Origin: Streptomyces sp. ISL-100
Lineage (GTDB): Bacteria > Actinomycetota > Actinomycetes > Streptomycetales > Streptomycetaceae
Direction of reading: 5' to 3'
NCBI RefSeq assembly: GCF_018614615.1
Contig: NZ_JAGGOK010000053.1
Span: 1-64,000, forward strand
Length of the DNA: 64,000 nt
In this document: positions 1 through 7,866 of the stretch, in pieces
How positions within the stretch are numbered: the stretch's first letter is position 1
Layout: every line of letters begins with the position of its first letter
Notes under the pieces: model-generated
What the model saw: only the letters and a program-made list of their open reading frames with translations
Told to the model about the DNA's origin: nothing
The model's database searches: none
Position numbers and translations under genes: made by a program

Positions 1-10
1 CTGGCCAAGA

Positions 11-1045
11 TCAGAGGTAGATGTCCAGGAAGCGGCGGTGGTAGTCGCGCAGGGCGAAGAGCCCGAGCTTGGGGCGGGAGAGGCGCCACATCACACCGGT
101 GGCGTCTTCGATCACTTCACGTACCGCGTACGGCAGGTGCAGTGTCGTGTCGAGACGGGTGCCGATGTGCAGCGGCGTGTCGTCGGGCTCCACCGAGCGC
201 GCCGTTTCCAGCAGCCGGCGCAGGTGTTCACGGCCGCCGCCGACGGGCTGGGCGTCGTACGCCTGCCGCTGATCCTCCACGGCCAGCAGCGCCTCATGTA
301 TCCGGCGGGTGTCCTCGGACGGTTCGGTGACCCGCGCCAGCAGCCGCAGGACATGGTGCAGCGGGTCGCCGCCGTCCAGTGGCGGACGCAGTCCGGTGAT
401 GAGGATCTCCTGCCGCACCAGTTCGGCGAGCAGTCCGCGGACACGCTCGGCGGGAGCGCCGGGAAAGGCTTCCGCGGTGCGGCGGACCAGTTCCTCGTAC
501 GGCAGCGGAGCCTGGGCCTCGGCCACGGCCCGCTCGACCACCGGAGTCCTGCGTACGGACACCGTGGAGCGACCCTCGCCGCTCTCGCCGGGAGCGACTC
601 CGTGGGTGGACGGCGAGGTGAGGACCAGTCGGTCCCCGCGCCGGGCCAGGGCCTGGTGGGCCTGGACGGTCAGCGTGGCGAGCACGGCCGGGTCGCGTTC
701 CAGCCGGTGACCGATCCTGGTGAGCCACTGCATGTCGGCGTGGGTGCGGGTGCGGTGCGCGGTGCCCCGCTCGGCCTTGGCGGTGGAATCGAAGTGTCCG
801 GTCGCCACGCCCGCGAACAGGCCGAAGGGGGTGGGCCTGGTCCGCATCCTGATGTCGTAGCGGAGCACGGCGAGCGCGGCCCGGCGCAGTTGTCCGGCTT
901 TGATGCCGTCGCGGCCGCGTACGGTGACGCGGCGGACCATGGCGCTGAGGCTGGGCGAGGCCAGGTCGAGTGCCTCGCTCAGGGCGGTGTCCGCAGGGAC
1001 CGAGGCCAGCAGTTCGGCGCAGGCGGTGAGGTCCCTGAAGGTGGA
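11..1045 (-). pseudogene. LanB-type lantibiotic dehydratase, N-terminal fragment
   Basis: Remnant of a lantibiotic-type dehydratase (family role: dehydration of Ser/Thr in lanthipeptide or thiopeptide precursors). The hallmark RMRTRPTPFGLFAGVA lies about 30 residues after the ATG at 940. Family-like sequence (LDLASPSLSAMVRRV) continues upstream of that ATG to about 1033 in the same frame, and an in-frame TGA at 1046-1048 then cuts it off, so the true N-terminus is missing. At the other end the frame stops at 11-13 directly after HRRFLDIYL, where relatives read roughly FLxRYG and continue for several hundred residues. No precursor peptide or cyclase is in the window. Family assignment is fairly sure; whether the left end is a second truncation or a frameshift cannot be judged at the window edge. 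Confidence 0.75.
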
Positions 1046-1247
1046 TCACGGCACCGCCGAGTGCCGGGAGGGGAACCTGGCACTCATCACCGCCCCCGAC
1101 GGAACGACCTATGCGCTCAACGACCGTGCCGAGGACGCCGGTTACCCCGACATCGACCCGCTGCGCGTGACCGGCGACAGTGGGGACAAGGTGAGCCTCG
1201 GCTCACTGCTCAGCAGGACCATGAAGCTTTGCCCTGCCTCGGGTTGA
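1038..1247 (+). pseudogene. DUF2511-like protein, C-terminal fragment
   Basis: The plus-strand frame ending in TGA at 1245-1247 reads VDHGTAECREGNLALITAPD, then DGTTYALNDRAEDAGYPDID and SLLSRTMKLC. This is the pattern I know from small actinobacterial DUF2511 lipoproteins (VDSGTLxC, DGTxYALNGxA, GYxDIDPIW, LIDxGLxLC). The signal peptide/lipobox and the first half are absent: upstream of about 1038 the sequence is the opposite-strand dehydratase fragment. The frame happens to stay open upstream to an ATG at 900, but that part is antisense to the dehydratase and shows no domain. I call it a beheaded pseudogene joined at about 1040. Family recognition is from memory of the motif, so moderate. 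Confidence 0.6.
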
Positions 1248-1300
1248 CCACCCGAGGCGGCACCCCATGATCACGTGACAACAGCACGGGGGACATCGCC

Positions 1301-2077
1301 TTGCACCAGTCCGCTTCGACCACCACCGAACTCCACGTCCTGGTTCACTCCGGGCTCAAAGCACACCTCGACTCACCTCGTACACCGTTCAGTACGCTCA
1401 GGTCCGGCGTCGACCGCATCGAATTCATCGACGACGACGATCTGGCCGCACCCGGGACCGTGCTCGACCTCCCGGTCCTGATACCTGTCACCAGCGAGTT
1501 CCAGGCCGAGTGCCTGCGCGCCGTAAGAGCGCGGCACCCGCTGTCCCTCCTTGTCGCGGTCACCCACGACCTCACGGGGTTCCGGACGTACTTCGCCATC
1601 CGCTCGGGCGCCAACTTCGTGTTCAACCTGGCGATACCCGGCGAGAGCCAGATCGACATGCTGTACGCCCAGTCCCGGTCGCACCGGATGACCACGCCCG
1701 CGGGCCCCACCGGCCCGTGGTTGCGGGCAGCGCCGGGCGACCACGGAGGTCGTCACGAGAGCCACGCGAGCGGTGACGCCCGGGATCACGCGGGTCGGGG
1801 CGGCCCCGCCGGCGACGAACGATGTCCCGATCCGGCCCTTTCCGAGTCCGACGCGGAGCTGGCGCGAATGCTCTGTACGCCCATGACCGTGTCCGAGATC
1901 GCCCGGAGCTATTACTGCTCCGAGCGGTCCATGTACCGCCGCGTCCGCAAGCTCTACGACGATCTGGGCGTCTCGGGCCGGACGGAGCTGATGTCGCTGG
2001 CCGGCACACTCGGCCTGAACCAGCCGGCGACGACTCGGCTGCCCGGTCCGCGGGCGGTCCGTCCGCGCGCCTGCTGA
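1301..2077 (+). CDS. LuxR-type HTH regulator with atypical receiver-like N-terminus
   Basis: 258-residue predicted DNA-binding protein. The C-terminal part (about 187-240) is a LuxR/GerE-like helix-turn-helix: MTVSEIARSYYCSERSMYRR followed by VRKLYDDLGVSGRTELM. The N-terminal 125 residues alternate beta/alpha-like segments (ELHVLVHSGL, EFIDDDDL, LSLLVAVTHDL) like a degenerate receiver, without a clear phospho-acceptor Asp/Lys set; a Gly/His/Asp-rich linker (about 130-185) joins them. The start is TTG at 1301, supported by GGGGGA at 1287-1292; no ATG/GTG in frame fits better. It lies beside the dehydratase remnant and convergent with an ABC transporter operon, so it may once have controlled a lanthipeptide-type locus (inference). 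Confidence 0.7.
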   Translation: MHQSASTTTELHVLVHSGLKAHLDSPRTPFSTLRSGVDRIEFIDDDDLAAPGTVLDLPVLIPVTSEFQAECLRAVRARHPLSLLVAVTHDLTGFRTYFAIRSGANFVFNLAIPGESQIDMLYAQSRSHRMTTPAGPTGPWLRAAPGDHGGRHESHASGDARDHAGRGGPAGDERCPDPALSESDAELARMLCTPMTVSEIARSYYCSERSMYRRVRKLYDDLGVSGRTELMSLAGTLGLNQPATTRLPGPRAVRPRAC

Positions 2078-2135
2078 CCCCCTGGATCACCCGTACGCCC
2101 AAACGCCCCCACATCCACGATATACAGGCGCTCCA

Positions 2136-2172
2136 CCGACGGCCCCGTGACGCTCAGCGCCGGGGCCGTCGG
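2136..2172. terminator. Bidirectional hairpin terminator
   Basis: Perfect inverted repeat ccgacggccccg (2136-2147) / cggggccgtcgg (2161-2172), a 12-bp stem with a 13-nt loop, placed between the convergent regulator gene (ends 2077) and ABC ATPase gene (ends 2187). No long T-run, as is usual in Streptomyces. Confidence 0.75.
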
Positions 2173-2186
2173 CATGCCGCCGCCGG

Positions 2187-2921
2187 TCAACGGATGCCCG
2201 TGTCCGCGGTTTCCAGCAGCCGGAAGAATCCGGCTTCCACGTCTCCGTCGAGGGCCAGCCCCGCCAGGGAGCCCTCGTACTGGGTGCGGCCGGCCGCCAG
2301 CACGTGCACCCGGTCGCAGACCTGGGCCACCTCCGCCAGCTGATGGCTGGCGATCAGCACCGCCACGCCCTCTCCGGCCAGCGACCGGATGATGCCGCGC
2401 ATCTCGCGGATGCCGACGGGGTCCAGGCCGTTGGTGGGCTCGTCCAGGACGACCAGCCGCGGCCTGGCCAGCAGAGCGACAGCGATGCCCGGGCGCCAGC
2501 GCATGCCGAGCGAGTACGCGCCGACCTTCCTGCTCCGCGCGTCGGTCATTTTGACCAGGCGCAGCGCCGGTTCGATCCACTCCTCGGGCACACAGCGCAG
2601 CTTGGCGTGAACCTTGAGCGTCTCGTCGGCCGTCAGCGTCGGCCAGAGGCCGGGGACTTCGATCAGGGCGCCGACGTCGGCCAGCGACTCCCGCCCGACC
2701 GGACGGCCGAAAATCTCGATGCTGCCCGACGTGGGCCGCTGCAGCCCCAGCAGCGCCTTCATGAGCGTCGTCTTACCGGCGCCGTTGGGCCCGAGCAGCC
2801 CGTAGACCTCTCCCGCGCCGACCGTGAGGTCCACACCGTCCAGGGCCCGGTGCGAGCCGTAGTGCTTGTGCAGTTGGCGGATCGTGAGCGCCGGTGTCGT
2901 GGTCATCTTCAGATCTGTCAT
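2187..2921 (-). CDS. ABC transporter ATP-binding protein
   Basis: 244-residue cytoplasmic ATPase that would energise the permease encoded just upstream. Walker A GPNGAGKTTL at about 44-53, Walker B RLVVLDEPTNGLDP at about 150-163, and the switch His in VLIASHQLAE are intact. The signature region reads YSLGMRWRPG where bacitracin/lantibiotic-immunity-type exporters normally read SLGMRQRLG, so the usual Gln after Arg is Trp. Its ribosome site (AAGGAGAT) lies inside the end of the permease gene, whose stop is 2 nt away, so the pair is translationally coupled. Likely an exporter or self-immunity pump; substrate unknown. Confidence 0.85.
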   Translation of the reverse strand: MTDLKMTTTPALTIRQLHKHYGSHRALDGVDLTVGAGEVYGLLGPNGAGKTTLMKALLGLQRPTSGSIEIFGRPVGRESLADVGALIEVPGLWPTLTADETLKVHAKLRCVPEEWIEPALRLVKMTDARSRKVGAYSLGMRWRPGIAVALLARPRLVVLDEPTNGLDPVGIREMRGIIRSLAGEGVAVLIASHQLAEVAQVCDRVHVLAAGRTQYEGSLAGLALDGDVEAGFFRLLETADTGIR

Positions 2922-2923
2922 GG

Positions 2924-3727
2924 TCAGATCTCCTTACGGCTCATGTGCATACGACCGACGACCAGCAGGACCGCGGTCAGTACGACGGCCATGCCGACGG
3001 CCAGCGGGATGGCGGACATGTCGGTCACCGGGCTGTCCTTCGGAAGCGGCACTCCGTTGGGCCCGATCCCGGCCAGCGGCAGCACCACCCGCATAGGCCA
3101 CGCGAAGGGAACGGCGTACCAGAAGACCTTGTCCGAGACGAGCGCCCCGCACAGCAGGCCGGCGACGCCCACCCCGATGCTGGGGCCCATGCCCCATACC
3201 ACCGCGACCAGCACGGCGAGCGCCGTCATGGACAGGCCCACCAGCCAGGGCAGATAGACGGCCGCCACGACCGTGCCCATGGCCTGAGGGAAACGTCCGC
3301 TGATCAGCGCGCCGAGGGAAAGCATCACCAGCAGCACGGTGGAGGAGACGAAGCCCAGGACACCGAGGGCGGCCACCTTGCCGACGAAGTATCGTCCGCG
3401 CGGCACACCGTACGAGAGCAGCAGCCGCCACGCGTCCTGGTCGGCGCGGACGGACAGTGCGGCGGCCAGACCGGCGGTCATCGGTACCAGTACGCCCCAG
3501 AACTCCAGCGTCACATTGCGGAACACCTCGAAGGCCTGGCCCGCCTCGGCCTCGGACGAGCCGAGCGAGCCCAGGAAGAGAGGGACGGTGATGATCACCG
3601 GAGCGAGGAGGTGGTACCACGGTACGAACCCCCGCTTGTTGCGGGCGAGTTCGGTGCCGACCACGGTCGCCAGTGTGGGGTTGTCGCGCCGCCTCGCCGG
3701 GGACGGGACAGCCGTGTCGTACGTCAT
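2924..3727 (-). CDS. ABC-2-type transporter permease
   Basis: 267-residue membrane protein with about six hydrophobic segments (WYHLLAPVIITVPLFLGSL, VLVPMTAGLAAAL, ALGVLGFVSSTVLLVMLSLG, VYLPWLVGLSMTALAVLVAV, GVGVAGLLCGAL, IPLAVGMAVVLTAVLLVVG). The frame is open far upstream, but the ATG at 3727 follows AGGAGA with 5-nt spacing and begins MTYDTAVPSPARR; this is the start. It is first in a two-gene operon with the ATPase. The architecture matches drug/lantibiotic export permeases of the ABC-2 group. Substrate unknown. Confidence 0.85.
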   Translation of the reverse strand: MTYDTAVPSPARRRDNPTLATVVGTELARNKRGFVPWYHLLAPVIITVPLFLGSLGSSEAEAGQAFEVFRNVTLEFWGVLVPMTAGLAAALSVRADQDAWRLLLSYGVPRGRYFVGKVAALGVLGFVSSTVLLVMLSLGALISGRFPQAMGTVVAAVYLPWLVGLSMTALAVLVAVVWGMGPSIGVGVAGLLCGALVSDKVFWYAVPFAWPMRVVLPLAGIGPNGVPLPKDSPVTDMSAIPLAVGMAVVLTAVLLVVGRMHMSRKEI

Positions 3728-3825
3728 GTGTTCTCCTGCCTGGCCGCTGTCGCTTACGCCGTGTACGTAGCGGCGGCAGGCCGTTCGGTTCACCGTGCCC
3801 ACGGCAGTCGGCGGACAGCTGACAA

Positions 3826-3849
3826 CGGGCTGCCAACCGGGCTGCCAAC
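3826..3849. repeat. Tandem 12-bp direct repeat in divergent promoter region
   Basis: cgggctgccaac occurs twice head-to-tail without a mismatch in the 204-bp region between the divergent permease gene and the small secreted-protein gene. It could be a protein-binding site; nothing in the sequence identifies the protein. Confidence 0.7.
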
Positions 3850-3931
3850 GCCGCTGATCGGCGTCGTCGAGTGCGAGTGTCGTAGGCGCAACGCCCACTC
3901 CGTACTTGGAACTTGTCAGGGAGGAACACGC

Positions 3932-4240
3932 ATGAAGAAGCTCCGCAGCGCGCTCGCCGTCGGTGCCATGACCCTCGCGCTCGGCGGTCTCCTCGCGCCC
4001 GCCGCTTCCGCCGGCACCATGACGCAGGATGCTCCGCGGGCAGAGACTGGAATCCAGAGGACCTGGCATGCCACTGTGCAGTGCCAGATCGTCCGTATCA
4101 GTGACAACAACGTCGTCAAGGTCGAGCGGGCCGACGGCACGGGCAACACGCAGGAGAAAGCCGTCCAGGACGCGGCCCGCAACGTCCCCGTTCCGCAGGG
4201 GCACTACAAGCGCCACTGCGACACCAAGCGCATTTGGTAG
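3932..4240 (+). CDS. Small secreted protein, unknown function
   Basis: 102-residue protein with a clear Sec signal peptide: MKKLRSALAVGAM, a hydrophobic stretch, then APAASAG as the likely cleavage site near residue 29. The mature part (about 75 residues) has two cysteines (TVQCQIV and KRHCDT) that could form one disulfide, and no recognised domain. The ATG at 3932 follows GGGAGGAA with good spacing. A 77-residue gene starts 9 nt after its stop, so they are probably cotranscribed. Confidence 0.75.
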   Translation: MKKLRSALAVGAMTLALGGLLAPAASAGTMTQDAPRAETGIQRTWHATVQCQIVRISDNNVVKVERADGTGNTQEKAVQDAARNVPVPQGHYKRHCDTKRIW

Positions 4241-4249
4241 AGGTAAGCA

Positions 4250-4483
4250 ATGCCTGAAGAACCCAGTGTCCATGAATTGCGGCTGGGCATTTATGCCACT
4301 CAGCAGCAGGCTGATGAGATCAAGGAACGCATCACCAGGCTGCTGTGCCCGGAGCCGGATCACGCCCCGCCGTGCCCGGTCCCGTGGTCGATGTTCATGG
4401 TGCACATGTCGGATCTCGACGCCCGCGAACTTCATCCGGGACTGGTCGAGCAGGCCGAGGCGGAGAAGCGCCTTCGTCCGTAA
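4250..4483 (+). CDS. Small hypothetical protein
   Basis: 77-residue acidic soluble protein (start MPEEPSVHELRLGIYA) with no signal peptide. An amphipathic helix is likely at about 18-32 (TQQQADEIKERITRLL), followed by a Pro/Cys segment (CPEPDHAPPCPVPW). GAGGTAAG just upstream is a fair ribosome site. It sits 9 nt after the secreted-protein gene and before a strong terminator, so the two form a short transcription unit. No family recognised. Confidence 0.6.
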   Translation: MPEEPSVHELRLGIYATQQQADEIKERITRLLCPEPDHAPPCPVPWSMFMVHMSDLDARELHPGLVEQAEAEKRLRP

Positions 4484-4488
4484 CGGCG

Positions 4489-4523
4489 GTGGGGCCGGCC
4501 CGCGTTTGCGCGGCCGGCCCCAC
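4489..4523. terminator. Bidirectional hairpin terminator
   Basis: Inverted repeat gtggggccggcc (4489-4500) / ggccggccccac (4512-4523) with an 11-nt loop, between the small plus-strand gene (ends 4483) and the convergent SpoIIE-type gene (ends 4531). Confidence 0.8.
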
Positions 4524-4530
4524 TGCGGGC

Positions 4531-6930
4531 TCAGCTACCCGGTGGGAAGGCCTGTTCGGTCCAAATGGTCTTTCCGGAGCGGGTGTAGCGCGTTCCCCAC
4601 CGCTGGACGAGCTGCGCGACGATGAACAGGCCGCGCCCGCCCTCGTCGTCCTCCCCGCTGTGGCGCAGGTGCGGTGAGGTGTGGCCGGTGTCCGCGACCT
4701 CGCACAGGAGCGTACGGTCGCGGATGAGGCGCAGGTGCAGCGGCCCGGCGGCGTACCGCACCGCGTTGGTGACCAGTTCGCTGACGACGAGCTCGGTGGC
4801 GAACGTCAGCTCCCGCAGGCCCCAGTCGTGAAGCTGCCCGGTGGCCAGATCCCGGGCATGGCTCACGGCGGCCGGTTCCGCGGGCAGCTCCCATTCGGCG
4901 ACCTGCGAGGCGCCGAGTTCGCGGGTGCGGACGAGCAGCAGGGCCGTGTCGTCGGCGGTCTGCCCGTCCGGTACGAGTTCCGACACGGCCCGGTCGCACA
5001 GCTCCTCCAGCGACGCGTGCCGGTCGCTGAGTACCCGTCCCAGGGTGTCCAGTCCGTGATCGATGTCGCGGTCGCGGGCTTCGACCAGGCCGTCGGTGAA
5101 GAGGGCCAGCAGACTGCCCACCGGCAGCTCTATCTCCATGGACTCGAACGGCAGGCCACCGAGCCCCAGGGGCGGTCCGGCCGGCAGGTCCGGGAAGGAC
5201 AGCCGGCCGTCCGGGTGCACGACCGCCGGCGGTAGGTGTCCGGCCCGGGCCATGACGCATCGTCGCGAGACCGGGTCGTAGACCGCGTAGAGACAGGTGG
5301 CCCCGGTGGTCACATCGTCGAAGGTGCCGTCGAGCGTGCCGAGCTCGCCCCACTGCTCCTCCGCCGACTGCCCCACCAGATCGTCCAGCCGCGTCAGCAG
5401 CTCGTCGGGAGCCAGGTCCATCTGGGCGAACGCGCGTACGGTCGTGCGCAGCCGTCCCATGGTGGCGGCCGCCTGCAGGCCGTGGCCGACCACGTCCCCG
5501 ACGACGAGTCCGACGCGGGTCCCGGACAGGGGGATGACGTCGAACCAGTCGCCGCCGACCCCTGACAGGTCGTCCGTGGGCAGGTAGCGATAGGCCAGAT
5601 CGACCGCCGACTGCCGCGGCACGTGCTGCGGCAGCAGCTGGCGTTGCAGGGCGAGGGCCGCGGTGCGTTCACGGGTGAAGCGGCGGGCGTTGTCGATGGA
5701 CACCGCCGTACGGGCGGCGAGCTCGTCGGCCAGCGCGATCTCACCGCTGTCGAAGGTGGCCTTGCCGATGCCCCGTACGAAGGTGACGAGGCCGAGGGTG
5801 CTGTCCCCGGCCCGCAACGGCACGACCAGGGTGGTGTCGTCGAGCACGAGCCCGCCGGAGGAGAGGCTGCGGTGCTGCGGCGAACCGGGCGGGTAGGCCA
5901 CAGGGGGTCGCCCCTGCCCGCCGGGGCCGCCAACGTCTTCGGCCTCTCCGGCCGAGCGGCAGGAGACCCGTACCAGCGCCATCTCCCCCGAGCCGCCGGT
6001 GGCCGGCACCTCGCCTTCCAGTACCGCCGTCGCGAGATCGACCGTAACCGTGCCGGCGAACTCAGGGACCGCCACCTCGGTGATCTTCTCGGCGGTGACC
6101 AGTACGTCGAGCGCGGTGCCGATTCCGCGGCCCGCCTCGACGAGCAGGGCCAGCCGCTGCTGGGCCTTGTAGCGGTCGGAGATGTCGAAGGCGTCCTCGC
6201 ACACTCCGAACACGTGCCCGCCGGCGTCCTGGAGCCGGTAGTAGGAGCAGGACCAGAGGTGATCCGCTTCCGGGTCACTGGGAGGCCGGCCCAGGAAGTG
6301 CAGGTCGAGAATGGGTTCGCCGGTGTCGAGTACATGGCGCATGACCGCGTCGAGCGTGCGCGGATACCCCTGGGTGACGAACCTGCCCTCGGCGTACAGC
6401 TCGTCCGCCCGCAAGCCGCTGAACTCGGCGAACGGCCGTCCGATCTCGCGTTCGTACGCCGTGTTGCACCAGGTCAGGCGCAGGTCGGTGTCGTAGATGG
6501 CCAGGCCGACGGGCGACTGCGTGGCCAGCCCGTGCAGCAGGGCCAGCCGGGTCTCCCACACCCGGAGGTCCTTCAGCTCCGTCGCGACGAGGACGCGCTG
6601 CGCCGTGCCGGGGCCCGGCAGGGGACACACCGCGGTCGCGAGAAGCAGCTCATGCCCGTCCCGGTGCCGCGCGACGCGGATCTCGTTTCCCCGCAGCGGT
6701 GTCACGAGGGGCGAGCCCTCGGCCGGCGGCAGAACGGAGGCCGCCCGGGGTGGCAGGATCACCCCCAGGGGCTGTCCGACGATCTCGTGCGGCCGGTAAC
6801 CGAGCAGTTCCTCGGCCGCGGGACTCCATCCGATGACCGTGTCCTGGGCGTCGACAACCGCCGTGGCCGCCCTGGTGACGTCGAGGGGACCACGGAAGTC
6901 GGCACTCTGTGCCGCGTTCCACGCACTCAT
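4531..6930 (-). CDS. SpoIIE-family PP2C phosphatase with PAS, GAF and HATPase domains
   Basis: About 799 residues. Domain order: PAS (about 15-115, AVVDAQDTVIGWSPAAEELL), second PAS (about 130-255, LAIYDTDLRLTWCNTAYERE), GAF (about 260-415), PP2C/SpoIIE (about 440-665) with the metal-binding motifs GVGGDWFDVIPL and VVGDVVGHG, then a GHKL/HATPase (about 675-800, ELVVSELVTNAVRYA, GGRGLFIVAQLV). Family role: a Ser/Thr phosphatase plus anti-sigma kinase-like module acting on STAS anti-anti-sigma factors and sigma-B-type regulation. Start ATG 6930 is chosen because the PAS domain begins just after it; a GTG at 7008 would add 26 residues, and neither has a convincing Shine-Dalgarno. Confidence 0.9.
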   Translation of the reverse strand: MSAWNAAQSADFRGPLDVTRAATAVVDAQDTVIGWSPAAEELLGYRPHEIVGQPLGVILPPRAASVLPPAEGSPLVTPLRGNEIRVARHRDGHELLLATAVCPLPGPGTAQRVLVATELKDLRVWETRLALLHGLATQSPVGLAIYDTDLRLTWCNTAYEREIGRPFAEFSGLRADELYAEGRFVTQGYPRTLDAVMRHVLDTGEPILDLHFLGRPPSDPEADHLWSCSYYRLQDAGGHVFGVCEDAFDISDRYKAQQRLALLVEAGRGIGTALDVLVTAEKITEVAVPEFAGTVTVDLATAVLEGEVPATGGSGEMALVRVSCRSAGEAEDVGGPGGQGRPPVAYPPGSPQHRSLSSGGLVLDDTTLVVPLRAGDSTLGLVTFVRGIGKATFDSGEIALADELAARTAVSIDNARRFTRERTAALALQRQLLPQHVPRQSAVDLAYRYLPTDDLSGVGGDWFDVIPLSGTRVGLVVGDVVGHGLQAAATMGRLRTTVRAFAQMDLAPDELLTRLDDLVGQSAEEQWGELGTLDGTFDDVTTGATCLYAVYDPVSRRCVMARAGHLPPAVVHPDGRLSFPDLPAGPPLGLGGLPFESMEIELPVGSLLALFTDGLVEARDRDIDHGLDTLGRVLSDRHASLEELCDRAVSELVPDGQTADDTALLLVRTRELGASQVAEWELPAEPAAVSHARDLATGQLHDWGLRELTFATELVVSELVTNAVRYAAGPLHLRLIRDRTLLCEVADTGHTSPHLRHSGEDDEGGRGLFIVAQLVQRWGTRYTRSGKTIWTEQAFPPGS

Positions 6931-7027
6931 GGCGCCACACCAGCCCGGTTCATCACCTACAGAATCCGCCGTGCCCAGGGCAGGCACAACCGCGATACGC
7001 CCACACACCGGCAGCCGCAGGGCATTC

Positions 7028-7750
7028 TCAGCCGGTACGCCCCACGATCAGCCACTGCGCGGGCAGCTCTATGCGGGTGCCGTCCGCCCGGAACTCCGTC
7101 TCGGCGAGGGCGGTACGGCCGTCCGCCAGGACGGTGAGTCCCGACGCGCGCAGAAGATCCGGCACTTCGCGGTCCTGGGCCTCCGCCGGTTTCAGCCCGT
7201 GCGCGAAGACCCGGGCCAGCTTCGGCGGCGGTCCGCCCGGCTCGCGCATGAGTTCCCGCAGTACGGTCTTCGCCTCGGCGGTCAGTTCCACCACGAAGGC
7301 ACGCCCCCGCTGCCCCACCAGCTCCGCGACCGCCGCCGCGATCAGGGGCCGGTCCGGCGGCTCGCTCTGGTGGATGACGGCCCGCAGGTAGACGTTGCTG
7401 TCGCCGAGCCGCTTGTGCAACTCGCGCACGGCCGCCGGGTCGGCCGCGTCGAGCTGCCTGAACTCGACCGCGTGCGCGGTGTCCGCGCGTCGCGCGTGGG
7501 CCACCGCCGCGTGGGAGAGGTCGACGCCCACCGCGCGGGAGAAGTGGCGTGCCAGATAACGGGTCTGTGTCCCGTTCCCGCACCCGACGTCGACCACGGG
7601 TAATGCCGCGTCGATGTGCGGGGCGAACAGCTCCAGGTGGGGTGCGGCCGTCAGAGACGGATCGCTGTCCCAGATCGCTTCACCGGGTGTGTCCGGCGTG
7701 TCCCCCCAGTAGCTTTCCCATGCGTGCACGTATCGGCCGGTAAGAGTCAT
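7028..7750 (-). CDS. Class I SAM-dependent methyltransferase
   Basis: 240-residue soluble enzyme. Rossmann motif I VVDVGCGNGTQT at about 52-63, acidic end of beta-2 in AVGVDLSHAAV and a motif II-like QLDAADP region are intact, so SAM binding is well supported. The start MTLTGRYVHAWESYWG (ATG 7750) is preferred over an in-frame start 48 nt upstream. The substrate cannot be told. It stands between two SpoIIE-type genes on the same strand, with about 100 nt on either side. Confidence 0.85.
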   Translation of the reverse strand: MTLTGRYVHAWESYWGDTPDTPGEAIWDSDPSLTAAPHLELFAPHIDAALPVVDVGCGNGTQTRYLARHFSRAVGVDLSHAAVAHARRADTAHAVEFRQLDAADPAAVRELHKRLGDSNVYLRAVIHQSEPPDRPLIAAAVAELVGQRGRAFVVELTAEAKTVLRELMREPGGPPPKLARVFAHGLKPAEAQDREVPDLLRASGLTVLADGRTALAETEFRADGTRIELPAQWLIVGRTG

Positions 7751-7866
7751 CGGATGCCCCCGGTGGTGCGTACAGACGGACAGACGGACAGACGGCACGG
7801 ACGGACGAACAGACCTCGCGCCCGATCCTTACCCCGATACCGCCGTCCCCGACACCCAACCAGCGG

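Noticed and set aside
2924..4435. 503-aa minus-strand ORF covering the ABC permease and the small secreted genes
   Set aside because: Only the part after ATG 3727 has membrane-protein character and a ribosome site; the rest is antisense to the small plus-strand genes.
11..4483. A functional lanthipeptide biosynthetic cluster at the left end
   Set aside because: The dehydratase is truncated at the 5' end, and no precursor peptide, cyclase or second dehydratase module is visible in the window.
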